This document shows positions 1 to 5,678 of a stretch of DNA of 6,144 bases, one piece after another. Made by a program: the position numbers and the translations under genes. Each line of letters starts with the position of its first letter. Position 1 is the first letter of the stretch. The notes below the pieces were generated by a model. That model was not told the origin of the DNA. It did not search any database and saw nothing but the letters and a program-made list of their open reading frames with translations. Location: the NCBI GenBank assembly GCA_003086435.1, contig QEFD01000182.1:1-6144 (forward strand). Reading direction: 5' to 3'. Origin of the DNA: Acidianus hospitalis. Its GTDB lineage: Archaea > Thermoproteota > Thermoprotei_A > Sulfolobales > Sulfolobaceae.

Positions 1-2
1 AA

Positions 3-89
3 TTTATTATAAACAGACAAAAAGATTTCTATCTACGTGAAAAAGGATTCAGCCCCGCTAATAAAAACGTTCATAATTGGACTACCTAA
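3..89 (+). CDS. Possible 3' tail of a gene entering from the left edge
   Basis: A frame open from the left edge encodes about 28 residues and stops with TAA at 87-89. The peptide ends in FSPANKNVHNWTT and has an ordinary amino-acid mix (charged and aromatic residues, no low complexity). It would converge on copA, with about 50 bp between the two stop codons. I do not recognise the family. The open stretch is short enough to occur by chance in a 36%-GC-like sequence, so this is only a candidate for the C-terminus of a neighbouring gene whose body lies outside the window. Confidence 0.22.
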   Translation, partial: FIINRQKDFYLREKGFSPANKNVHNWTT

Positions 90-111
90 CGTAGCGTAGT
101 GAAGAAGGTGA

Positions 112-126
112 GAAAATAAAAACTAT
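112..126 (-). terminator. Possible T-rich terminator of copMA
   Basis: Read on the minus strand, the sequence 15-30 bp after the copA stop is a T-rich run (GTTTTTATTTTCT). Archaeal RNA polymerase stops at such U-rich tracts without needing a hairpin. A second short run lies near 61-67. The call rests on base composition only. Confidence 0.3.
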
Positions 127-141
127 TAGTTTAACTAACTT

Positions 142-2397
142 TCAAATCTTAACTAGAGACCATAATGATACTGCTACGCTATCCATGGACATTGCCAATG
201 CTGCATATTCTGGAGGTAAATATAACGTAGGATAAAGTATTCCTGCAGCTATCGGCACTAGTACTGAGTTATAACCGAATGCCCAGGCTAAGTTTTCCTT
301 TATTTTCCTCACAGTTAACTTCGAGTACTCTAATAAAGTGAGTAAATCTCCTACCTTAGGAATAATAATATCTCCAGCATATTTTGCAATATCAGTTCCC
401 GAGGAAATAGCGATTCCAACGTTAGCTTCCTTAAGAGCAATTGCGTCGTTCACTCCATCTCCTATGAAGGCAACTATTCTCCCTTTATTAACTTCACCTC
501 TAATAAATTCGGCCTTTTCGTCTGCAGATAATCCCTTTATGACCTCAACTCCAAGCTCTTTACCAACTTTTTCAGCATTATCGCTTGAATCTCCTGTGGC
601 AATAATTATTCTCTTTCCCATTCTCTTCAAGTAATCTATAACTTTTACTGCATCTTCCCTTATTTTATCTTCCAAGTAAAAAGACGCTGAAACTTTACCG
701 TCAACGCAAACTAATACGTCTCCCTTACCTTCTCCTTCACAGTTCTGTAATATGAATTCCCTTTTACCTACAATCACGTCATGGCCGTTAACTTTGCCAT
801 AAACTCCAGAGCCAGGGAATTCTGTAAAATCCTTAACCTCAAATGTTCGGTTAGAAATCGAAGATATCGCCTTAGCTACGGGATGATTGCTCATTTTTTC
901 TAAAGCAGAGGCGTAAGATATTGCGTCTTTATCTCCTTCAGCTCTTACACTTATCTTACCTTCAGTAATAGTCCCAGTCTTATCGAAAACGAAAGTATCG
1001 ACTTTTTTCAGCGTTTCTAAGCTTTCGCCGTTTCTCACTATTATCCCCTTTTTTGCTAATCTATTTACGGAAGTTAGTACAGCAAGGGGTGTAGCTAAAC
1101 CAAATGGGCAAGGGCAAGCTGAGGCCAAAGTTGCTACAGAGAATAACAAGGATTCCTCTGTGCTAAATCCTAGTATAAATTTCCAAACTGCAAACACTAT
1201 TGCCGATATTCCTATTATTAAGGGAGTAAATATTGACGCAACCTTATCTACCAAGTTTTGTATAGGTAACCTTGCTGTCTGTGCTTGATTTACTGCCTCA
1301 ACAACTTGCGAAATGTAAGTCCTCTCTCCTGCCCTAGTAACGTAAACTTTTAGGTAACCGGAAATTAAAGTCGAACCTCCTATTACAGCATCTCCTTTCT
1401 CTTTCTTTACAGGTAAACTTTCGCCGTTTACTATGGACTCATTAACTTCTCCACTACCTTCATCAACTATTCCATCTGCTGGAATTACTTCTCCCGACTT
1501 AACTATAATCTCGTCTCCTACTTTTAGCTCGCCGGCTTTAACGACTCTTCCGTCAGCTAACGTTGCTTTCACTTCCTTTAATGAGGTTATTTGTACTGAT
1601 ATCCTCTCCTTCAGGTAGGCCTCCAGGGTTTTTCCTATTAGTATGAAAGAGATTAAGAGAGTGGCAACGTCAAAGAACACTTGCTGATGAGCTATGAGAG
1701 CGTAAACGCTGTAAAACCAAGCTATGTTAGTTGAGAGGGAAACTAAAGTATCCATGTTTGCGGTTTTATTCTTTAATGCCCTATACGCTCCTAAATGATA
1801 TCTTAATCCAGCATAGAATTGAACGGGAATTGAGGTAAGGAATGCTATGAAAAGTAAGCCGGAGTATTGGAAATATAGCGTAGGAATTGTGAAAATCCAC
1901 GCTATAATGAGCCTTTCAAGCATTTCTTTAACTTCGCTTTTGTTAGTCACCTCGCTCTTAACCTTGGTTACCTTGTGCCCAGTCTTTTTGTAAATTTCCT
2001 CAGCCAGTTCGTCTGAGGTTATGGAATAAGGATTGAACTCAACTATTACATAACCGTTAGTTGGGTTAACGCTGGCTTTTATTACTCCTTTTATCTCCTC
2101 AATTTTTTCCTCAATCTTCCTTGCGTCCTCGGGGTTAATGTCTATCTTAAAGCTGATTTTCTGCGTAACAACGTCATAGCCCGCCTTCTTTATTGCCTCA
2201 ACTATATCCTTAAGCCTTGCGTTCTCAATTTCTACTCTAGCAATTCCAGAAGCTAGATTTACGTTTGCGTCTTTTACTCCTTTTACGCTCTTAATTGATT
2301 TAGATACCGTACTTACGCACGTAGCACAATGCATTCCTACTACTTTCAATTCCTCCTCTTTCTTTATCCTTAATTTTTCACCCTCCTCTTTACTCAT
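142..2397 (-). CDS. copA: Cu(I)-exporting P1B-type ATPase CopA
   Basis: Membrane pump that uses ATP to move Cu(I) (possibly Ag(I)) out of the cytoplasm; 751 residues, the usual size. Domains in order: HMA metal-binding domain with GMHCATC (Cys24, Cys27); a second HMA-like fold, about 80-145, without any CxxC; membrane helices about 160-256; actuator domain about 270-380; metal-site helix with CPC (428-430); phosphorylation motif DKTGT (Asp472); HP of the nucleotide domain (505-506); GDGVND hinge (647-652); last two helices with Tyr709-Asn710 and Met736/Ser740. CPC, YN and MxxxS are the Cu(I)-type (P1B-1) ligand set. Departures from consensus: the actuator loop reads NGES where TGES is usual, the hinge continues AIAL not APAL, and Asp739 sits beside the TM8 ligand serine. 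The ATG lies inside the end of copM, 8 bp before its stop is complete, so the two are translationally coupled and cotranscribed. There is no good Shine-Dalgarno site before the ATG. Confidence 0.97.
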   Translation of the reverse strand: MSKEEGEKLRIKKEEELKVVGMHCATCVSTVSKSIKSVKGVKDANVNLASGIARVEIENARLKDIVEAIKKAGYDVVTQKISFKIDINPEDARKIEEKIEEIKGVIKASVNPTNGYVIVEFNPYSITSDELAEEIYKKTGHKVTKVKSEVTNKSEVKEMLERLIIAWIFTIPTLYFQYSGLLFIAFLTSIPVQFYAGLRYHLGAYRALKNKTANMDTLVSLSTNIAWFYSVYALIAHQQVFFDVATLLISFILIGKTLEAYLKERISVQITSLKEVKATLADGRVVKAGELKVGDEIIVKSGEVIPADGIVDEGSGEVNESIVNGESLPVKKEKGDAVIGGSTLISGYLKVYVTRAGERTYISQVVEAVNQAQTARLPIQNLVDKVASIFTPLIIGISAIVFAVWKFILGFSTEESLLFSVATLASACPCPFGLATPLAVLTSVNRLAKKGIIVRNGESLETLKKVDTFVFDKTGTITEGKISVRAEGDKDAISYASALEKMSNHPVAKAISSISNRTFEVKDFTEFPGSGVYGKVNGHDVIVGKREFILQNCEGEGKGDVLVCVDGKVSASFYLEDKIREDAVKVIDYLKRMGKRIIIATGDSSDNAEKVGKELGVEVIKGLSADEKAEFIRGEVNKGRIVAFIGDGVNDAIALKEANVGIAISSGTDIAKYAGDIIIPKVGDLLTLLEYSKLTVRKIKENLAWAFGYNSVLVPIAAGILYPTLYLPPEYAALAMSMDSVAVSLWSLVKI

Positions 2398-2554
2398 TAG
2401 GCATTCCCTTAGGCCCTTCCTTTAAATACTTCTCAGGATCCTTCTGAAAGGCTTTCATGCAATGGGGTGAACAAAAGTAATATACCTTACCTTTATACAT
2501 TGTCTTATACTGAGAGTTTTCATCTACTTCCATTCCACAAACCGGGTCTATCAT
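2390..2554 (-). CDS. copM: Small YHS/TRASH-type copper-binding protein CopM
   Basis: A 54-residue cytosolic protein that is a single metal-binding knuckle. It opens with MIDPVCGMEV, continues with KVYYFCSPHCMKAF and closes with DPEKYL, a full match to the YHS domain and to the TRASH cysteine spacing: Cys6, Cys28 and Cys32 (C-x21-C-x3-C), with His31 as a further possible ligand. In the Sulfolobales cop cluster the equivalent gene is called copM (copT in an alternative naming) and is proposed to be a metallochaperone that hands copper to CopA. That role is inferred from family and position. It is the first gene of copMA: its ATG lies about 25 bp after a TATA-like box, which suggests a leaderless mRNA, and its TAA overlaps the copA start by 8 bp. 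The gene is short and easily missed, but the motif match is very strong. Confidence 0.92.
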   Translation of the reverse strand: MIDPVCGMEVDENSQYKTMYKGKVYYFCSPHCMKAFQKDPEKYLKEGPKGMPNE

Positions 2555-2639
2555 AATTTTATATACTTTCTTTTCTTTTAATATTTTATTTTTAACAAAT
2601 GGTAAAAAAGAGAAAGAAATAATAGGTTCAAAATGTAAA
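2555..2639. promoter_or_regulatory. Divergent copMA / copT promoter region
   Basis: These 85 bp separate the start codons of copM (minus) and copT (plus). On the minus strand AAAATATTA (2579-2587) lies 25-33 bp before the copM ATG and is preceded by A-rich sequence, which fits a BRE/TATA box for leaderless transcription. No equally good box is seen for copT; the AT-rich run at 2583-2596 would give a leader of about 20 nt. A pyrimidine run at 2566-2580 and a purine run at 2604-2619 form an imperfect inverted repeat with one insertion, flanking the copM TATA box. In Saccharolobus solfataricus the CopT regulator binds both sides of the copMA TATA box, so these arms are candidate operators, but both are simple-sequence runs. 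Confidence 0.6.
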
Positions 2640-3158
2640 ATGACTTACATGGATAATGAAATAAATGAAGTAAAACTTGGAGATCTTGAATACAGAGTGT
2701 TACAACTATTAAAGGAGAACTCGAGAATGCCAGTAAGTGAAATTGCAAAGGAGCTCAAAGTAAGTAGACCTACAGTGTCTAGGATTATTACTTCTCTCCA
2801 AGAAAAAGGGATAAAATTTACTGTAGAATATAACGAAGGAGTAACAGCCTTTGTAGTAACGAGTAAATGTCCTCAAGACGCTGAATGTTTTGAACTAATA
2901 GACGGAAATATAATGGCAGTTATTCACGCCAGGGATTTAAACGAGCTCGAGGAGGAGCTCAAAAAGATAAAGGATGAGAAGAAGTACTTATTCCTCTCTC
3001 ATAAAAAGGTCGGTAAAGTAAGCGTTAGAGTTGAGATGAGGTGTGACTATTGCGGTGGAGCAATTAGGGGATCTCCTTTAATTCTTAAGAAAGGTAAGAA
3101 AACTTATTATGCTTGTTGTAAAGTCTGCCTTGATGGGCTGAAAAATAAGCTGAAGTAA
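2640..3158 (+). CDS. copT: Copper-responsive HTH/TRASH transcription regulator CopT (CopR)
   Basis: Archaeal copper sensor controlling copMA; 172 residues. Residues about 13-60 form a winged helix-turn-helix of the Lrp/AsnC or MarR-like kind (LGDLEYRVLQLLKENSRMPV, recognition helix about 41-54 around VSRPTVSRII). A middle segment carries Cys77 and Cys83, then an acidic/basic helix (ELEEELKKIKDEKK). The C-terminal TRASH domain has Cys135, Cys138, Cys159, Cys160 and Cys163; Cys138-x20-Cys159-x3-Cys163 is the TRASH spacing. It is divergent from copM, as expected for a regulator of the neighbouring operon. In S. solfataricus the protein binds the copMA promoter, copper changes its affinity, and copT itself is made constitutively; the second name copR comes from work that found it to be an activator. 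A second in-frame ATG at 2649 (residue 4) is an equally possible start. Followed by a short T-run (3165-3169) that may end the transcript. Confidence 0.93.
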   Translation: MTYMDNEINEVKLGDLEYRVLQLLKENSRMPVSEIAKELKVSRPTVSRIITSLQEKGIKFTVEYNEGVTAFVVTSKCPQDAECFELIDGNIMAVIHARDLNELEEELKKIKDEKKYLFLSHKKVGKVSVRVEMRCDYCGGAIRGSPLILKKGKKTYYACCKVCLDGLKNKLK

Positions 3159-3159
3159 T

Positions 3160-3369
3160 TGGTGTTTTTCCAAATACGTCTCAGTATCTAGCAAAAATTT
3201 CCATATTGGTATGAATTTTGTTTCCCCATCTTATCCTCGTAATCTCAGGCAATGAGTTAAGATAAATACTTTTTTAAAATTGAAATATCTCTCCAATAAT
3301 TCTTTCTTTTTCAAATTTTCTTTCCAGTCTAGTTTTCTGGTCTATCAGCACTTGTTTTATTTCACTCAC
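3160..3369 (-). pseudogene. Relic of an archaeal AAA-type ATPase gene
   Basis: The space between copT and the MNT gene holds no intact gene, but the minus strand carries decayed coding sequence. A GTG at 3369 opens 31 codons (VSEIKQVLIDQKTRLERKF and on), ending in TAA at 3274-3276. This resembles the N-terminus of the multicopy archaeal ATPases of Sulfolobales (ATPase_2/AAA_14-like), just before where the Walker A segment should follow. Instead, in shifting frames, the next 110 bp read VFILTH, DYEDKMG and KFIPIWKFLLDTETYLEK, which resembles the C-terminal end of the same kind of protein. The core, some 300 codons, is missing. The likeliest story is a large internal deletion followed by frameshifts. 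The family assignment is from memory of sequence style, not a search; the coding-like character and the promoter in front are directly visible. Confidence 0.45.
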
Positions 3370-3388
3370 AGTATATAATTTTCCTTGA

Positions 3389-3397
3389 TATTTATAA
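3389..3397 (-). promoter_or_regulatory. TATA box of the relic ATPase gene
   Basis: TTATAAATA on the minus strand lies 20-28 bp before the GTG at 3369, the spacing expected for a leaderless archaeal gene. Its survival suggests that the 5' end of the relic is original and may still be transcribed. Confidence 0.4.
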
Positions 3398-3427
3398 GCT
3401 TATGCAGTATAGTGAAGAAGATAAATT

Positions 3428-3440
3428 GAATAAAAAATTG
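3428..3440 (-). terminator. Possible T-rich terminator of the HEPN/MNT operon
   Basis: The minus strand reads CAATTTTTTATTC some 25-35 bp after the MNT stop codon. A run of six T is a plausible archaeal U-tract terminator. Base composition is the only evidence. Confidence 0.3.
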
Positions 3441-3463
3441 TACAGATAAAATTATACTTTTAA

Positions 3464-3808
3464 CTATAAAAATTCCTTCATATCCACGAAACCTTTATCC
3501 CTATTCCAAAGTAATTTCTTCTCCCTTATTCTATCCTTTTCTTCCTCATCTAAAACAACGTAATCCACGTTCCCTTTAATATATTTGCTTACCATGTACA
3601 TCCTATCAAATACATTCATTCCTTTTATTCCTTTAAAAACAAAGATAACGTCTATGTCGCTTGTATCTAAATAATTTCCTCTAGCTCTAGAGCCAAAGAT
3701 ATAAACCTCTTCCAGATTAGCGAAGTCACTTGCTAACTCCTCAACTATTTCCTTTACAAGGTTTATCATTCTAATTTGACTTTCTATTGCAGATTTTCCT
3801 TTACCCAT
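3464..3808 (-). CDS. MNT-type nucleotidyltransferase (partner of HEPN)
   Basis: A 114-residue minimal nucleotidyltransferase of the DNA polymerase beta superfamily. The active-site signature is clear: Gly39-Ser40 in YIFGSRARG, Asp51 and Asp53 in SDIDVIF, and a third acidic residue, Asp82, in VDYVVLDEEE. In HEPN/MNT pairs such proteins act as the antitoxin; the best studied ones inactivate the HEPN partner by adding AMP to it. Whether this one does so is inferred. It follows the HEPN gene and overlaps its last 25 bp. The start at 3808 is well supported: a near-perfect Shine-Dalgarno GGAGGT (3815-3820) lies 6 nt upstream. It stands out here because most starts in this window lack such a site, and fits an internal gene of an operon made in a fixed ratio with its partner. 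Confidence 0.9.
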   Translation of the reverse strand: MGKGKSAIESQIRMINLVKEIVEELASDFANLEEVYIFGSRARGNYLDTSDIDVIFVFKGIKGMNVFDRMYMVSKYIKGNVDYVVLDEEEKDRIREKKLLWNRDKGFVDMKEFL

Positions 3809-4170
3809 TCTACTACCTCCTTTGCCTTATTATATAGATCTTCAGATATTGATTTATTATATTGCTTAAAAGGGACACCGTTAGCTGCGTCTGGATACCT
3901 AGAAATTATAAAATGAGGAGATAAAACCATGAGGTCTTCTTTAATATTTGTAGGTACTGTAACTCCTTCTTTTTCTATCATTTCAATAAGTTCCATGAGA
4001 GAGTGAGTTTTGCCTGGATCTTTTCCAAGGTAAATAATAAGGGATTTTAAAGATTTCTTCACGGCCTGCTGAGAGTAGAATGCTGAAGCATAATATTTTG
4101 CGTTTTCTAGAAGTACTTTAGCAGTATCCAGATCTTCTAAAGCTTGCTCAATCCATTCCTTATAATCCAT
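3784..4170 (-). CDS. HEPN-domain protein (first gene of HEPN/MNT pair)
   Basis: A small helical HEPN-domain protein. Conserved landmarks are WIEQALEDLDTAKVLLEN at the N-terminus, YYASAFYSQQAVKKSLKSLI with the QQA helix, KTHSL, and SRYPDAANG near the C-terminus. I place the start at the ATG at 4170 (128 residues), not at the ATG at 4221 (145 residues). The upstream 17 residues are Phe/Ile-rich and unlike the family, and a TATA-like CTATATGA sits 26-33 bp before 4170. HEPN proteins paired with MNT genes are usually toxins or RNases, or helper subunits of the nucleotidyltransferase. This one has no Arg-x4-6-His: after the Arg of SRYPD no histidine follows within ten residues. It therefore belongs with the HI0074-like, apparently non-RNase type, and toxin activity should not be assumed. 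It is cotranscribed with the MNT gene, which overlaps its 3' end. Confidence 0.87.
   Translation of the reverse strand: MDYKEWIEQALEDLDTAKVLLENAKYYASAFYSQQAVKKSLKSLIIYLGKDPGKTHSLMELIEMIEKEGVTVPTNIKEDLMVLSPHFIISRYPDAANGVPFKQYNKSISEDLYNKAKEVVEWVKENLQ
3815..3822 (-). promoter_or_regulatory. Shine-Dalgarno site of the MNT gene
   Basis: AAGGAGGT on the minus strand is complementary to the archaeal 16S rRNA tail and ends 6 nt before the ATG at 3808. It lies within the HEPN coding region and fixes the MNT start. Confidence 0.85.
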
Positions 4171-4195
4171 TATGAAGATTATTTGGAAAAAGAAG

Positions 4196-4203
4196 TCATA
4201 TAG
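4196..4203 (-). promoter_or_regulatory. TATA box of the HEPN/MNT operon
   Basis: CTATATGA on the minus strand lies 26-33 bp upstream of the ATG at 4170, the spacing for a leaderless transcript. It falls inside the longer reading frame that begins at 4221, which is one reason for preferring the shorter HEPN protein. Confidence 0.5.
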
Positions 4204-4327
4204 CTTTCTATAGTGTTTCATACGTTCTTAGATTCTGATTTCGACAAACTATTTGAAAGTTAGAATAAAACCATTTTATGTTGTACTTTATTAAATTATT
4301 AACATATAGATAATAAATGTGAATCAG

Positions 4328-5527
4328 TCATTTTATTTCTAGGTTATAATATTCCTTGAAAGTATATTCAAGGAAAGTGAATATAAGCATAACTACACTA
4401 ACTAATACGTAAGTCCATCCGACTCCAATAATTTCTATTAAAATGCCCCCCAAAGGGCCGGAAAGTGTAGATAATCCGTTGGCTATTACTCCAATAAATC
4501 CAGTAGTCCTTCCCCAATATTCTTTATCTATATATCTTAGTAATGTGGCCGACGTTAATGTTGAATTGACTCCGGAAGAGAATAATATGAGAAAAGTAGG
4601 AATTAATGCAAGAAATATATTATTAATAAGGATGTATGATGCCAATGACGCTGATATTATTATTCTAAATATTATTTGATAAAAGCCTAATTTTCCTTTA
4701 TTTATTCTTAATGCAAATATCGATCCTACTACTATTCCTATTTCAGCTGATATAAGTAGTGCACTAAAGTATATTGGCCCTTGATGTAAGACGTCTTCAA
4801 CGTAAAATAATAGTAGTAATCCCTGCATTTCGAAGAATAAATTATCCGCTGTAAGTATTGTAAACTGAGTTAACACTTTACTTCTCTTCACATAGTAAAA
4901 CCCGTCAATAAGACTTTTCTTAAAACTATGCATCCTTTTTTCTTCAACATTCTCTGTGATATTCATAGATAATAAAAGAAATCCTACTACTACTAAAATA
5001 ATTAATGATGGAGTTATTGAATATTTAAAGCTAATAGTAAGAAATAATCCTGCCAAAGCCTCCGCTAAAATCCTTAGTGACCTAAGAGTAACTCTATTAA
5101 TAGATGAGACCTTCCTATAATCCTTTTCATTCACATTTTCCTTAATCCATATACTTAAAATGATGCTTGCTATATCAGAGGTAAAACCGGTTAATATAGC
5201 AAAAGTGTAAAATAGTAAAATAATAGTGAAAATATCGTTGTTAGCAAGTAAGGTAATTTGAGACAGGAATAAAATAGTAAAAAGCGTTATTATTAATCCC
5301 AAAAGTATTGTCTTCTTTTTCCTAGTTAAATCCATAAATGCTCCGGTAAAATAACTGAAAAAGTAAGCTAATGAAGAGAGACCTATTAGAACTCCAGTGA
5401 GTAAACTTGAACAAGTTAGCTTTGATATTATCCATTCCATCGTAAATATTGTAAGCGTTATATTGAAATTAATTAAATTAATTGACATTATATTATACAG
5501 AGCATTTTTCCAATTAGTTTTCGACAT
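4328..5527 (-). CDS. MFS transporter, efflux type (MFS_3-like)
   Basis: A 399-residue integral membrane protein of the Major Facilitator Superfamily, the usual length for 12 helices. Hydrophobic segments fall at about 10-30, 42-64, 72-93, 99-127, 148-168, 172-190, 217-243, 252-273, 282-301, 304-328, 341-365 and 368-390, with a charged central loop at 191-215. The loop after helix 2 carries motif A as GAFMDLTRKKK (Gly62, Asp66, Arg69-Lys70). A related loop after helix 10 is WGRTTGFIGV, followed by SGPLGGILIE, typical of proton-driven drug or peptide exporters. The substrate is unknown. The start is firm on one side, since a TAG stands two codons before the ATG. The start overlaps the last 14 bp of a short upstream frame, and no strong Shine-Dalgarno site is present, so translation may be coupled to that frame. 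If the upstream insertion sequence cut off the original promoter, expression now depends on the element or a new promoter. Confidence 0.88.
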   Translation of the reverse strand: MSKTNWKNALYNIMSINLINFNITLTIFTMEWIISKLTCSSLLTGVLIGLSSLAYFFSYFTGAFMDLTRKKKTILLGLIITLFTILFLSQITLLANNDIFTIILLFYTFAILTGFTSDIASIILSIWIKENVNEKDYRKVSSINRVTLRSLRILAEALAGLFLTISFKYSITPSLIILVVVGFLLLSMNITENVEEKRMHSFKKSLIDGFYYVKRSKVLTQFTILTADNLFFEMQGLLLLFYVEDVLHQGPIYFSALLISAEIGIVVGSIFALRINKGKLGFYQIIFRIIISASLASYILINNIFLALIPTFLILFSSGVNSTLTSATLLRYIDKEYWGRTTGFIGVIANGLSTLSGPLGGILIEIIGVGWTYVLVSVVMLIFTFLEYTFKEYYNLEIK

Positions 5528-5678
5528 ATTCTACTATCTCTTTCATTTTTCTAAGATTTTCCTTAAAGCTTTTCCATTTAATATCATTAAGCATTATATC
5601 ATTTAATTCAACTAAAAATCCTTCGTATAAACCTAACTGACTTCCTCCCGCCCTGGAAGGGTCGAGGGTTCCCCTCAT
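5514..5678 (-). pseudogene. 3' remnant of a gene upstream of the MFS gene, fused to the IS end
   Basis: A 54-codon frame runs from an ATG at 5678, inside the insertion-sequence end, to a TAA at 5514-5516, overlapping the MFS start by 14 bp. Its first 14 or so codons are the right end of the element. The rest, from about LGLYEGF to MKEIVEYVEN, looks like a genuine protein tail: mixed, amphipathic and charged, with codon use like the neighbours. I read it as the last 40 codons of a gene that formed an operon with the MFS transporter and was interrupted by the insertion. I do not recognise the family. The frame is open further back into the element, so the ATG at 5678 need not be used; a shorter start is possible at the Met in NDIMLND. 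Confidence 0.45.

Noticed and set aside
338..634. Plus-strand frame of 98 codons inside copA
   Set aside because: It lies fully opposite strongly supported copA coding sequence, is rich in Ser/Pro/Leu as antisense shadows are, and has no promoter or known motif.
1433..1618. Plus-strand frame of 61 codons inside copA
   Set aside because: Antisense shadow of the CopA actuator domain, with low-complexity Ser/Pro/Thr composition.
1683..1692. C-box-like CTGATGAGC, hinting at a C/D box guide RNA
   Set aside because: No D box or paired C'/D' boxes at proper spacing, and it lies within copA coding sequence.
97..3420. Shared 11-mer TAGTGAAGAAG at 97-107 and 3410-3420
   Set aside because: A few 11-base matches are expected by chance in 6 kb of AT-rich DNA, and the flanks are only loosely similar.
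4443..4679. Plus-strand frame of 78 codons inside the MFS gene
   Set aside because: Antisense to conserved transmembrane coding sequence, with no recognisable domain.
5397..5606. Plus-strand frame of 69 codons at the MFS 5' end
   Set aside because: Hydrophobic only because it is opposite membrane-protein codons; the minus-strand reading explains the region.
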